64,000 nt of DNA from VBDM01 sp035637655 (lineage in GTDB: Bacteria; Pseudomonadota; Gammaproteobacteria; Burkholderiales; SG8-39), in contig DASPWT010000198.1 of NCBI GenBank assembly GCA_035637655.1, forward strand, positions 1 through 64,000. Reading direction: 5' to 3'. The translations under genes were made by a program, and so were the position numbers. The notes beneath the pieces were generated by a model. The model saw only the letters and a list, made by a program, of their open reading frames with translations. It was not told the DNA's origin and did no database searches. Shown here in pieces: positions 53,274 to 61,416 of the stretch; positions within the stretch are counted from its first letter, which is position 1; each line of letters opens with the position of its first letter.

Positions 53274-55336
53274 GGTCCGTTCCAGCGCAGCACCAGGAGC
53301 GTAAGGTCGTCCGCAGCTTCGGCACCTCCGACGAATTGCGCGACGTCGGCACGGATCGCGTCAACGAGCGCTGCCGGATTTTCGGCGTTCCGCGCGCGCT
53401 CTAGTGCGTCGCGCAACCGACCAGCCCCGTAGAACTCCCCTGCTGGATTCATTGCCTCGGTCACCCCATCGGACACAACACACACAATCCCTCGTCGGCT
53501 CATCCAATGCTCGGCGGCGACGTAGGAAAATCCGTCTAGCACGCATAACGGCGGCCCACCGCCTTCCTCAAGTCGGGCAATTTCACTATGAGGAGCCAGA
53601 ACGTAAGGCGGTTCGTGCCCGGCGCTGCAATATTCCAGGCGACCGCTCAGCACGTCGAGTACTCCTGCAAAAACAGTCACGAAGAAAGATTCGGGATTTT
53701 CTCGCGCGATTTCCGCGTTGGCCTCACGGAGCAATCCATCGATTCGACGCCCGCTTCGAAGGGCGGCACTCTTGCACAGAGCTTTGCTGACCGCCATGAA
53801 GATGCTGGCAGCCAAGCCCTTCCCGGAAACGTCGCCTACGAGAAAGAATAGGCGTTCGGCGTCGAGCATAAAGAAGTCGTATAGATCCCCTCCTACTTCC
53901 CGCGCGGGCTCCATAGAGGCGAAAATCTCGAAGCGATGTTCCGCGGGGAACGCCGACTCGGGCCGCGGGAGGCTGCCGATCTGGATGCGTCGCGCCGCGT
54001 CAAGCTCACCTGCCAGGCGCGCCGCCGCTTCGCGCTCGCGTTGCAGGCGCTCCTGCAGCAATCTCCGCTGAGCGTTTGCCTCGGCAAGCGTCTCGACAAG
54101 CATCGCAGCAAACAGGAAGGCAACAGCGGCGCTGGGAACCGAAGCGTCGATCAAAAGTCCCGCGGCCCGGTATGCTCCGAAGCCAGCCGCACCCAGCATG
54201 ATCAGTAGCAAAACGAATAGAACCGTCGAACGCCCCGGCGAGAGGCGAGGCACGGAACAGACGACTACCAAGCCCACGACGAAAAGGGCCAGCCCCTCAA
54301 CCCAGGCTGCCCATCGCGGGCGCATCAACAGTGCGGCGTCAAAAATGTTCTCAAGCACCTGTGCGTGAATCTCGATCCCGGGCATGCGTTCGCCGAGCGG
54401 CGTCGTTTGGTAGTCGATGAGGCCTAGTCCGGTAACCCCGACGAGCACGAGCTTGCGCTCAAGTTGAGCGTGGTCAGCTTTCCCGGCCAGCACATCCGCA
54501 GCCGAGATGAATCGACTTGCATCATGAGACGTGTAGTGGACCCACAGGCGTCCGTCCGATTGGGTGGGTACGGTCACGTCGCCGATTCCCACGGCTTCGA
54601 CCCCGGCTGCGCCGCCGCGCACGAAGAAGAGCGGTTCCCCACTCGCCAAACGAAGGGTCTCCAGACTCAAGGGCAGCACCGGAGTCGTACCGACAAGTGC
54701 CACCATCGGCATGCGCCGAACAACGCCTGCTTCGGTATCGGCGCTGAGTAGTCCGTGTCCTCGCGCGGCCACGTCGATTTCCGGGAGACTCCGAAGGGCA
54801 GAACCGTAGCGACGCAGGGTCCCCCGCGCATCGGTTCCCCTTTGCACGGACGGCGTCAGCGTTGCCGCCTCAGAAGCCGCGCCGGTCTCAAGCCCTGCAA
54901 TGCCCAGTACGACCGGAGCGGCCTTGATCGACGCGGCGAGTATCGCATCGTGGCGCGGCAGCTTTCCGAGACGCGCCGCCAATTGCGGATCGGCGTCGGC
55001 CACTGAAGGTGCAAGCCACTCGGGGGAAAGACGGTCGGGCTCCGGAAACAGTATGTCCACCCCGATTGCCGCGGGGCGGGCTGTGCCGAGCTTATCGATC
55101 AGCTGTGCAATCAAAGTGCGCGGCCACGGCCATTGACCGAATCGGTCCAGACTTACCTCGTCTATGGCGACGATGACCGCAGGCGCCGAGTGCCTTTCGC
55201 GCGGAGACAGTTCCTGGTAGCCGTCGAGCCACGCAAGACGCATTGCAGCGACGACGGGCATGTCCTGCCACAGGATCGGTACAAAAAGCAGTGCAAGCAA
55301 GACCAGACCGTGACGAACCCCACGTGAATCGAACAT
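53270..55336 (-). CDS. CHASE2 sensor - SpoIIE/PP2C serine phosphatase
   Basis: This 688-residue membrane protein has an N-terminal helix (GLVLLALLFVPILW), then a large periplasmic CHASE2 domain (~45-330: VIVAIDEVSLDRFGQWPWPRTLIAQLI, AIGVDILFPEPD, LVLVGVTGLGLIDYQTTP in order). Three to four TM helices follow (~345-425), then a coiled linker, then a SpoIIE domain (~460-688). The Mn-binding aspartates lie in EVGGDLYDFF, VGDVSGKGLAA, VSDGVTEAM and ADDLTLLVLR. The phosphatase would dephosphorylate the STAS protein encoded upstream. I choose the ATG at 55336; a TTG at 55366 is the alternative. It is convergent with the OmpA gene. Confidence 0.88.
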   Translation of the reverse strand: MFDSRGVRHGLVLLALLFVPILWQDMPVVAAMRLAWLDGYQELSPRERHSAPAVIVAIDEVSLDRFGQWPWPRTLIAQLIDKLGTARPAAIGVDILFPEPDRLSPEWLAPSVADADPQLAARLGKLPRHDAILAASIKAAPVVLGIAGLETGAASEAATLTPSVQRGTDARGTLRRYGSALRSLPEIDVAARGHGLLSADTEAGVVRRMPMVALVGTTPVLPLSLETLRLASGEPLFFVRGGAAGVEAVGIGDVTVPTQSDGRLWVHYTSHDASRFISAADVLAGKADHAQLERKLVLVGVTGLGLIDYQTTPLGERMPGIEIHAQVLENIFDAALLMRPRWAAWVEGLALFVVGLVVVCSVPRLSPGRSTVLFVLLLIMLGAAGFGAYRAAGLLIDASVPSAAVAFLFAAMLVETLAEANAQRRLLQERLQREREAAARLAGELDAARRIQIGSLPRPESAFPAEHRFEIFASMEPAREVGGDLYDFFMLDAERLFFLVGDVSGKGLAASIFMAVSKALCKSAALRSGRRIDGLLREANAEIARENPESFFVTVFAGVLDVLSGRLEYCSAGHEPPYVLAPHSEIARLEEGGGPPLCVLDGFSYVAAEHWMSRRGIVCVVSDGVTEAMNPAGEFYGAGRLRDALERARNAENPAALVDAIRADVAQFVGGAEAADDLTLLVLRWNGP

Positions 55337-55419
55337 GCCCACCAGACGATCTGCTCCGGCACCCAACCTCTTTCCGGAATATCCGCCGGAATCTTCGGCA
55401 CTCGGCGAGCTTTCGCCGC

Positions 55420-56385
55420 TCAGAGCTCGATCTCCAAGCCGTCGTAGGCGACCGAGATGCGCAGCGGTTCACCCGTTCGCGAGATTTCTTCGTAACGCAA
55501 GGTTTCCCGCCAAATCTGGGCGATGCGTTCGTCGTTGTTGGCCGGTTCGTGGTGGAAAAGCACCAGGTGTTTCACATTGGCAAGCTGGCAAAGTTCGACC
55601 CCGACCACGTTGCTCGAGTGGCCCCAGTCCTCCTTCACCGACACCGCTTCCGCGAGCGAGTACATGGCGTCGAAAATCACCAAGTCCGCGTCAGCAAAAA
55701 AAGTGGCGGCGCCTTCAACCGCATCCGGGACGTCCAGCCGATGCTCCGAATCGGTCGAATAGACAATGATCCGGCCGTCGCGGACGAATCGATAGCCATA
55801 GGAATCACCGGAATGGCTCTGCAGCTTGGCAGTCACGCTCCATCCGGCGAGCTCGTAGCTCCGGCCAGGCTGGAGCGTGACGAATTCTATCGAGGCACGG
55901 AGGCGATCAAACGGCACAGGGAAACTGGGCGGGTCCTGTTGGCGGCGAAAGGCTTCTTCGAGGTTGCTGTGACAGCCGTAAATCCGAATCTTGTTTCCAG
56001 GGACATAGGCCGGAGCAAAAAACGGAAAGCCCATGATGTGGTCCCAGTGAAGATGGGATTGGAACACGTGGAAGACGTTGGCCTTGGTGGGACCGTCCCG
56101 GGTAATTACATGGTTTCCGAAGGCGCGTACGCCGCTCCCGAGGTCGCACAATATATGCTCTTCGTCACCCGCGTCGAGCTGCACGCAGGCGGAATTGCCT
56201 CCGAAAGTGTGCGAAACCGCAAAATCAAGTTCAGAGTCGACCCATGTCCGCGCCTTTTCCTGCGTGTCCAGGCGCTTGCCCGAAGCCGCGACTATCGCAT
56301 GGGCAAGCTTGTCCCTGATCGACGCGGAGTCCAGAGAGACGGGGATGGAACCGCGCGTTCCCCAGAACGTGACCCACAGCGCCAT
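55420..56385 (-). CDS. MBL-fold metallohydrolase (phosphodiesterase-like)
   Basis: This 321-residue protein of the metallo-beta-lactamase fold starts with the VTFWGTRGSIPV strand typical of class III cyclic-nucleotide-phosphodiesterase/PhnP-like members. The metal site HLHWDH is at residues 111-116. Further ligands appear in LQSHSGDSYGYRF, STDSEHRLD, LVIFDAMYS and HLVLFHHEP. A DWGHSSN segment (His) completes the set. It starts 3 bp after the STAS gene and precedes the CHASE2-SpoIIE gene by 83 bp. A link to nucleotide second messengers is a guess from the fold only. Confidence 0.82.
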   Translation of the reverse strand: MALWVTFWGTRGSIPVSLDSASIRDKLAHAIVAASGKRLDTQEKARTWVDSELDFAVSHTFGGNSACVQLDAGDEEHILCDLGSGVRAFGNHVITRDGPTKANVFHVFQSHLHWDHIMGFPFFAPAYVPGNKIRIYGCHSNLEEAFRRQQDPPSFPVPFDRLRASIEFVTLQPGRSYELAGWSVTAKLQSHSGDSYGYRFVRDGRIIVYSTDSEHRLDVPDAVEGAATFFADADLVIFDAMYSLAEAVSVKEDWGHSSNVVGVELCQLANVKHLVLFHHEPANNDERIAQIWRETLRYEEISRTGEPLRISVAYDGLEIEL

Positions 56386-56388
56386 CGG

Positions 56389-56772
56389 TCAGGTGCCATG
56401 GGCGGAGTCGTAGGCCGCCAGAGCAGTCGGCGAAACTTTGGCCAGAGCCTCGCGCACGGACTCAAAACACTGGAAGACGAGATTGAAGCGGCTGATCTCG
56501 AAGATTTCGCGCACCACGGGCTGGAGCGCCGCTACCACAATGGAGCCTCCCTGCTCACGAATTTGTTTGCCCGCCAGCATCAAGACGCGCAACCCGACAC
56601 TGCTAATGTAGTCCACCTTCGAAAAATCCAAGACCAGGCGATCCCCCCCTGCGAGGCAGGTGGCTAAATAGCCGTCAAGCCCGGACTTCAGCCCGTCGGT
56701 GGTGCTGTTGTCGACTCGCCCGATAGGGGCGAGCACCAGTGCGTCGCCATAACGTTCTTGGGATACATGCAT
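56389..56772 (-). CDS. STAS-domain anti-anti-sigma factor
   Basis: This 127-residue SpoIIAA/RsbV-like protein shows ERYGDALVLAPIGRVDNSTTDGLKS, RLVLDFSKVDYISSVGLRVLMLAGKQI and a C-terminal amphipathic helix. S58 (second serine in YISSVG) aligns with the phosphorylated serine of SpoIIAA. The start MHVSQERYG at 56772 fits the family N-terminus; the frame is open for 66 more codons upstream, but that part has no STAS similarity. It is first in the STAS-MBL-phosphatase unit and is the likely substrate of both the SpoIIE phosphatase and the RsbW-like kinase. Confidence 0.88.
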   Translation of the reverse strand: MHVSQERYGDALVLAPIGRVDNSTTDGLKSGLDGYLATCLAGGDRLVLDFSKVDYISSVGLRVLMLAGKQIREQGGSIVVAALQPVVREIFEISRFNLVFQCFESVREALAKVSPTALAAYDSAHGT

Positions 56773-57262
56773 GAAACGGATAGGCCCCCGGACGGTTAAA
56801 TGCGCTTGCGGCGCATCGATAATGGTACCCTCATTTCGTTTCAGGCTCACGAGAGCGACCCCTTGAGCGCGGAGCGTTATCTCGATAGTTACCTTACGCT
56901 GGTCCTGGAAGGTTCGTGTGCCCCGACTCCCGCGGAGGCGGCCGGATGAAACGCTTCGAAGCGGTTGCACCTTACCGCTAGCGGCCGGAACTCCAGTGGC
57001 GGCGCGTTCCCGCGGGGCTCGAGGATGCGTTCATCCGACTCATGAACTTAGCACAGGACCGCCTCCAGTGAGGGGATCACGCAGTACAACATCGTTCCCG
57101 GCCTGGTCGGCACGATTCTGACAATGACCGGTGGCGCTCGTCGTTTTCATCGCGGCCAATTGCGGTAGTGCTCGCGCTACCGCGAGACGCTCGACTGAAT
57201 GTTTGCCGGAACGCTCCGTAAACAGTGCTAGAATCGGCGCCTTTCGCGCGCCTTCCCCTTTT
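56773..57262. other. 490-bp divergent spacer between the STAS gene and pcm
   Basis: No gene is supported. The STAS frame stays open leftwards to 56970 but without conserved sequence. The spacer holds a small inverted repeat (GGATGCGTTCATCC near 57024-57037) and the pcm extended -10 at 57226-57234. The length is unusual for this gene-dense window. Confidence 0.5.
57226..57234 (+). promoter_or_regulatory. Extended -10 promoter of pcm
   Basis: TGCTAGAAT lies 28 bp before the pcm ATG. It is the same nonamer as before folD and inside nudC ahead of speDE. TTGCCG at 57203 is 20 bp upstream, slightly far for a -35. Confidence 0.45.
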
Positions 57263-57928
57263 ATGAATGTCGAGCAAGCCCGTTTCAACATGATCGAGCA
57301 GCAGATCCGCACGTGGGAGGTGCTCGACCAGGAGGTGCTCGATCTTTTGTACGTGGTGCGCCGCGAGGAATTTGTCCCCGCCGAGTACCGGGCGTTTGCC
57401 TTCTCGGACCTGGAAATTCCTCTGTACGAGGGCGCAGACGAGGGCGAACGCATGATGCAGCCCAAGGTCGAGGCGCGCATTCTGCAGGAACTGGCGGTTA
57501 AAAAAAACGAACAAGTACTCGAAGTGGGCACCGGCAGCGGCTATCTCACCGCGCTTCTCGCCGCCCGGGCGCATCATGTATGTTCGGTGGAGATCAATCC
57601 AAGGTTGAAAGCCTTCGGAGAGGGGAATCTTCGGCGCGGCGGCGTGGAGAACGCCACTGTCCAGCTTGGCGACGCGGCGCAGGGCTGGCAAAGACATGCG
57701 CCTTACGACGTCATCGTACTCACTGGCTCGACGCCGATCTTGCCGCAGACATTGGTGCTGCAGCTCAAGGTAGAGGGGCGGCTTTTCGCGGTCGTGGGCG
57801 ATCCGCCCGTGATGGAAGCGCGGCTCCTAACCTGCGTTGGCGAAGGCTCATGCCATGCCACCGATCTATTCGAGACCTGTCTCGCTCCGCTCAAGAACGC
57901 GCTGCAGCCGGCGCGTTTCGAATTTTAG
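57263..57928 (+). CDS. pcm: Protein-L-isoaspartate O-methyltransferase
   Basis: This 221-residue SAM-dependent enzyme repairs isoaspartyl residues. MNVEQARFNMIEQQIRTWEV at the N-terminus is typical of the betaproteobacterial form. RREEFVPAEYRAFAFSDLEIPL, MMQPKVEARILQEL, the SAM motif VLEVGTGSGYLTALLA and EINPRLKAFGEGNL follow; the catalytic PQP-type loop is MMQPK. Compared with E. coli Pcm, the SCHATDLFETCLAPL end is the shorter variant. The start is the ATG at 57263; the frame is open further upstream without family similarity. tolC follows after 28 bp. Confidence 0.93.
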   Translation: MNVEQARFNMIEQQIRTWEVLDQEVLDLLYVVRREEFVPAEYRAFAFSDLEIPLYEGADEGERMMQPKVEARILQELAVKKNEQVLEVGTGSGYLTALLAARAHHVCSVEINPRLKAFGEGNLRRGGVENATVQLGDAAQGWQRHAPYDVIVLTGSTPILPQTLVLQLKVEGRLFAVVGDPPVMEARLLTCVGEGSCHATDLFETCLAPLKNALQPARFEF

Positions 57929-57956
57929 CGGTAACCCCTCCCAAGCTGCATCGGTC

Positions 57957-59297
57957 ATGCCACGGTTTTTTTTCGCAGTGTCATTGACCGTTGCATTTTT
58001 TGCGGTGCCCGCGCGCGCAGCGGACCTTTTGCAGATCTACCGCGACGCTCTCGCGAACGATGCCACTTACGCCTCGGCGCGCGCTGCGCGAGACGCGGGA
58101 CTCGAGAACCTGCCGCAGGGCCTTGCCCAGATCCTGCCTACCGTCAACGCCACTGCGTTCACCCAATACAACGACATCGCCATAGCGTTCCGAGGCGCAA
58201 CCCCGGAGCAATATCAATATCGTCTGGGCAATTCGAACGGATATACCGTGACGCTCACGCAGCCTCTCTTCAATTGGCAGAACATTCAGGTGTACAAGGA
58301 GGCCGGATTCAAGGCGGTACAAGCCGAAGCCACATTCGGCCAGGCGACGCAGGATCTGATTGTCCGCGTCGCGCAGGCTTATTTCGACGTGCTCGCTTCG
58401 CAGGACGGGCTCGCTTTCATCCAGGCGCAAAAAATTGCGATCTCCGAACAGCTCGCCCAGGCGAAGCGCAATTTCGAAGTCGGCACCGCAACGATCACCG
58501 ATACTCACGAAGCGCAGGCCCGCTTCGACCTCGCGACCTCTCAGGAGATCGCAGCTCAAAGCGATCTCGAAATCAAGAAGCGCACTTTGCAGCAGATCGT
58601 GGGAAAGTTTCCAGAGCGGCTCGAGCCGCTGAAGGCGAACATCGAGCTCAACCCGCCCAAGCCGAACTCGATGGAAGACTGGGCCACCGCTGCCGCGAGC
58701 CAGGGTTATCCGGTGCGCGCCCAGGAGGCCGCGCTCGAAATCGCTGTACGTGAGATCGAGCGTATTCGCGCCGGTCATTTACCTACCTTGAGCATCGTCG
58801 GCAGCGCGGGCCAAAACTCAACGAGTATCAACGCCACCGCCGCAAGCAACGCGGCCTCGGACTCGATCAACCGCACTATCGGATTGCAGCTTGCGATCCC
58901 TCTCTACGCGGGAGGCAGCGTCAGCTCGCAGGTTCGACAAGCGGTCGCCAATCGCGAAAAGACGCAGCAGGATCTGGAAAGCACGCGGCGCACCGCCGCG
59001 TTGTCCGCGCGCCAGTCCTACGTCGGCGTGACCAACGGAATGGCCCAGGTGAGGGCTCTGGAGGCGGCGCTTGTTTCCAGCCGGAGCGCGCTCGATTCGA
59101 ACAAGCTCGGCTATGAGGTCGGCGTGCGCATCAACATCGACGTCTTGAACGCCCAGCAGCAGGTCTTCAGTACCTTGCGCGATCTCTCCAGAGCGCGCTA
59201 TGACACGATCCTGAATGGCCTGCGGTTGAAATCGGCTTCGGGGACTCTCGGCGAAGCTGACCTCGAAGAGGTGAACCGCCTACTGGGGACGAACTGA
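57957..59297 (+). CDS. tolC: TolC-family outer-membrane efflux channel
   Basis: This 446-residue protein has a signal peptide (MPRFFFAVSLTVAFFAVPARA-AD). It shows the two homologous TolC halves: DLLQIYRDALANDATYASARAARD, LTQPLFNWQNIQVYKEA, AYFDVLASQDGLAFIQAQKI, then LGLQLAIPLYAGGSVSSQVRQAV-type and NKLGYEVGVRINIDVLNAQQQ in the second half. It is the outer-membrane duct for type I secretion and RND pumps. No inner-membrane partner is adjacent. It follows pcm directly and converges with waaA, 10 bp away. Confidence 0.95.
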   Translation: MPRFFFAVSLTVAFFAVPARAADLLQIYRDALANDATYASARAARDAGLENLPQGLAQILPTVNATAFTQYNDIAIAFRGATPEQYQYRLGNSNGYTVTLTQPLFNWQNIQVYKEAGFKAVQAEATFGQATQDLIVRVAQAYFDVLASQDGLAFIQAQKIAISEQLAQAKRNFEVGTATITDTHEAQARFDLATSQEIAAQSDLEIKKRTLQQIVGKFPERLEPLKANIELNPPKPNSMEDWATAAASQGYPVRAQEAALEIAVREIERIRAGHLPTLSIVGSAGQNSTSINATAASNAASDSINRTIGLQLAIPLYAGGSVSSQVRQAVANREKTQQDLESTRRTAALSARQSYVGVTNGMAQVRALEAALVSSRSALDSNKLGYEVGVRINIDVLNAQQQVFSTLRDLSRARYDTILNGLRLKSASGTLGEADLEEVNRLLGTN

Positions 59298-59307
59298 CCG
59301 CCCGGGG

Positions 59308-60558
59308 TCACTCCAGCAACCGCTCGCAGATCGCGAGCGTCCGCTCGGTGGCACCTCGATGCGCCGCACAAAAAGCGACCCCAGCCTTTCCCATGCGCTC
59401 GCGCAGCGCCGCATCCTGAAGTATTGATCGTGCCAGCCATATCACTTCTTCGGCACTGCTGACCCGGATCGCCGCGCCGGCAGCGATCGCGCTCTCGGCC
59501 GCCTGCGCGAAATTGTAGGTGTAGGGTCCGATCAGCACCGGCACGCCCGCCGCGCAAGCCTCGATCAGGTTCTGACCGCCGTAGGCAAGCAGGCTTCCCC
59601 CGACGAAGGCAAGGTCGCAGGCCCGATAATAGGCCGCCATTTCACCCATACTGTCGCCGAGCACGATGTCGCAGTCGGCATCGAGCCGCGTGTTCGCACT
59701 GCGTCGGATAAACTTCAGACCCCGGGATGCAAGAAGCTGCGCTACCGTGTCGAAGCGTTGTGGGTGCCGCGGCACAATGACCAGAATTGCGTCCCGGAGA
59801 ACGTTGTGTTCCAGAGCTTCAAGCAGCAACTCTTCCTCACCCTCGCGAGTGCTTGCGGCAAGCAACACTGCTCGAGTGCCAAACCGGCGCCGGAATTGCG
59901 CCGCGAGTGATTCGCTCCCGGCGCTCGGATCAGCGTCAAACTTGAGGTTCCCGGTGACTTCCACGGCGCGCGCGCCAAGGGATCGAAGCCGTTCGGCGTC
60001 TTCGGTGGTTTGCGCCGCAACCGCGCTCAGACCCCCGAGAGCGACCCGTACGAGTGGCCCGACCGCGGCGTAGCCGAGCGCCGACTTAGCCGACATTCGG
60101 GCATTGGCAAGCAAGAGCGGCACGCCGGAGCGTTGACATTCGTTCACGAGGTGAAACCAGATTTCAGTTTCCATCAGAATGCCAAGCCGCGGCCGGAAGT
60201 TGCGCAGGAACCGCCTGACGGCCGAGGGATAGTCGTAGGCGAGCCACGCAACGCGCACGGCGCCGCCAAAAAGTTGCTGCGCCGCCTCCCGGCCGCTTGC
60301 GGTCATCTGGGTAATCAACAGATCGCAGTCAGGATGACTGGATCGCAGCGCGTGCAGCAGCGGCTCCGCGGCACGCGTCTCACCCACCGATACCGCGTGC
60401 AACCAGATCACCGGCCGCGCGGGCCGCGTAGGGTAGAAGCCGAATCGCTCCGCTATGTTCTGCCTGTATCCCGGCTCGTGCCGCCCACGCCACCACAGGC
60501 GCGCGAGAACCAGGGGGAAAGCGAGCCAGAGGAGCAGCCTATAGCCGGCCCGCCACAT
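59308..60558 (-). CDS. waaA: 3-deoxy-D-manno-octulosonic acid (Kdo) transferase
   Basis: This 416-residue GT30 enzyme adds Kdo to lipid IV-A on the inner membrane. An N-terminal hydrophobic anchor (WRAGYRLLLWLAFPLVLARLWW split) precedes the family signature RPVIWLHAVSVGETRAAEPL. TEIWFHLVNECQRSGVPLLLANAR, VTGNLKFDADPS, LLAASTREGEEELLLEAL, VPRHPQRF, DSMGEMAAYYRACDLAFVGGSL and GGQNLIEACAAGVPVLIGPYTYNF are intact. It is divergent from the WaaE-like glycosyltransferase. Confidence 0.96.
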   Translation of the reverse strand: MWRAGYRLLLWLAFPLVLARLWWRGRHEPGYRQNIAERFGFYPTRPARPVIWLHAVSVGETRAAEPLLHALRSSHPDCDLLITQMTASGREAAQQLFGGAVRVAWLAYDYPSAVRRFLRNFRPRLGILMETEIWFHLVNECQRSGVPLLLANARMSAKSALGYAAVGPLVRVALGGLSAVAAQTTEDAERLRSLGARAVEVTGNLKFDADPSAGSESLAAQFRRRFGTRAVLLAASTREGEEELLLEALEHNVLRDAILVIVPRHPQRFDTVAQLLASRGLKFIRRSANTRLDADCDIVLGDSMGEMAAYYRACDLAFVGGSLLAYGGQNLIEACAAGVPVLIGPYTYNFAQAAESAIAAGAAIRVSSAEEVIWLARSILQDAALRERMGKAGVAFCAAHRGATERTLAICERLLE

Positions 60559-60611
60559 CAGAACGCCGCGACGGCTTCAGGCACCTGGAGCCGCCAGGCG
60601 CGGAAAGCGGT

Positions 60612-60617
60612 TAGAAT
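60612..60617 (+). promoter_or_regulatory. -10 (TAGAAT) for the glycosyltransferase-rfb operon
   Basis: GCGGTTAGAATGCCGC contains TAGAAT 52 bp before the ATG at 60670, in the gap divergent from waaA. Confidence 0.35.
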
Positions 60618-60669
60618 GCCGCACATAAGCCGCTGATTATACGGGTTTGCCGTCTCTCCCCTCGCGCCC

Positions 60670-61416
60670 ATGCCCTTGTCCGTAGCCATCATCACCCGCA
60701 ACGCCGCCAGCCAGCTGGAACGCTGCCTTGCGAGCGTCGCCTTTGCCGAGGAGGTCGTCGTGGTGGACTCGGGCTCGACGGACGGCACGGTCGAGCTCGC
60801 CGCCCGCCACGGCGCTCGCGTCGTGCGGAAGGAATGGCTCGGGTTCGGCGCGCAAAAGCAGTTCGCTGTCGACGCCGCGAGCCACGAGTGGCTATTGTGC
60901 GTGGACGCGGACGAATGCCTGAGCCCTGAGCTTCGCGAGGCTATCGTCGCCGAGCTCAAGGCACCGCGCGGCTTTGTCTACGCCATGCCGCGCCGCAACC
61001 GCTTTTTGGGACGCTGGCTCAAGCACGGCGAGGGCTACCCCGACTGGAACGTGCGCCTGTTCCACCGCGGGCATGCGCGCTGGGGCAACGAGTCGGTGCA
61101 TGAAAAGATCGTAACCCGGTCCCCGGTGCTCAGGCTCCGGGGCGATCTCCTGCACGATTCGGCGGAAACGCTGGAGAAGTATCTCGACAAGCAGAACCGC
61201 TACACGAGTCTGCAGGCCGAATCGCTGCGCGCCGCGGGCCGCCGCGCGAATGCCTTGCAGCTGGTGCTCTCACCCACCCTGCGCTTCATCAAGTTCTACC
61301 TGTTGCGGCTCGGTTTTCTCGACGGGGTGCCGGGCTTGGTGCACGTCACGATCGGCTGTATGAACAGTTTCAACAAGTACGCGAAACTGAAGGCGCTGGA
61401 GCGCGCCTCGGAATGA
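60670..61416 (+). CDS. Family 2 glycosyltransferase, WaaE/KdtX-like
   Basis: This 248-residue GT-A enzyme starts with LSVAIITRNAASQLERCL, followed by EVVVVDSGSTDGTVELA. The DxD-type metal motif lies in LLCVDADECLSPELREAI, with RNRFLGRWLKHGEGYPDWNVRLF and VHEKIV. This layout matches the LPS-core beta-1,4-glucosyltransferase WaaE family, usually next to waaA as here. A C-terminal hydrophobic region (FIKFYLLRLGFLDGVPGLV) may bind membrane. Its TGA overlaps the rfbB ATG (61413-61416), coupling it to dTDP-rhamnose synthesis. Confidence 0.88.
   Translation: MPLSVAIITRNAASQLERCLASVAFAEEVVVVDSGSTDGTVELAARHGARVVRKEWLGFGAQKQFAVDAASHEWLLCVDADECLSPELREAIVAELKAPRGFVYAMPRRNRFLGRWLKHGEGYPDWNVRLFHRGHARWGNESVHEKIVTRSPVLRLRGDLLHDSAETLEKYLDKQNRYTSLQAESLRAAGRRANALQLVLSPTLRFIKFYLLRLGFLDGVPGLVHVTIGCMNSFNKYAKLKALERASE

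Noticed and set aside
56773..56970. 66-residue N-terminal extension of the STAS protein
   Set aside because: STAS proteins begin at the ERYGDALVL strand. The extension is basic, lacks similarity, and no ribosome site precedes its ATG.
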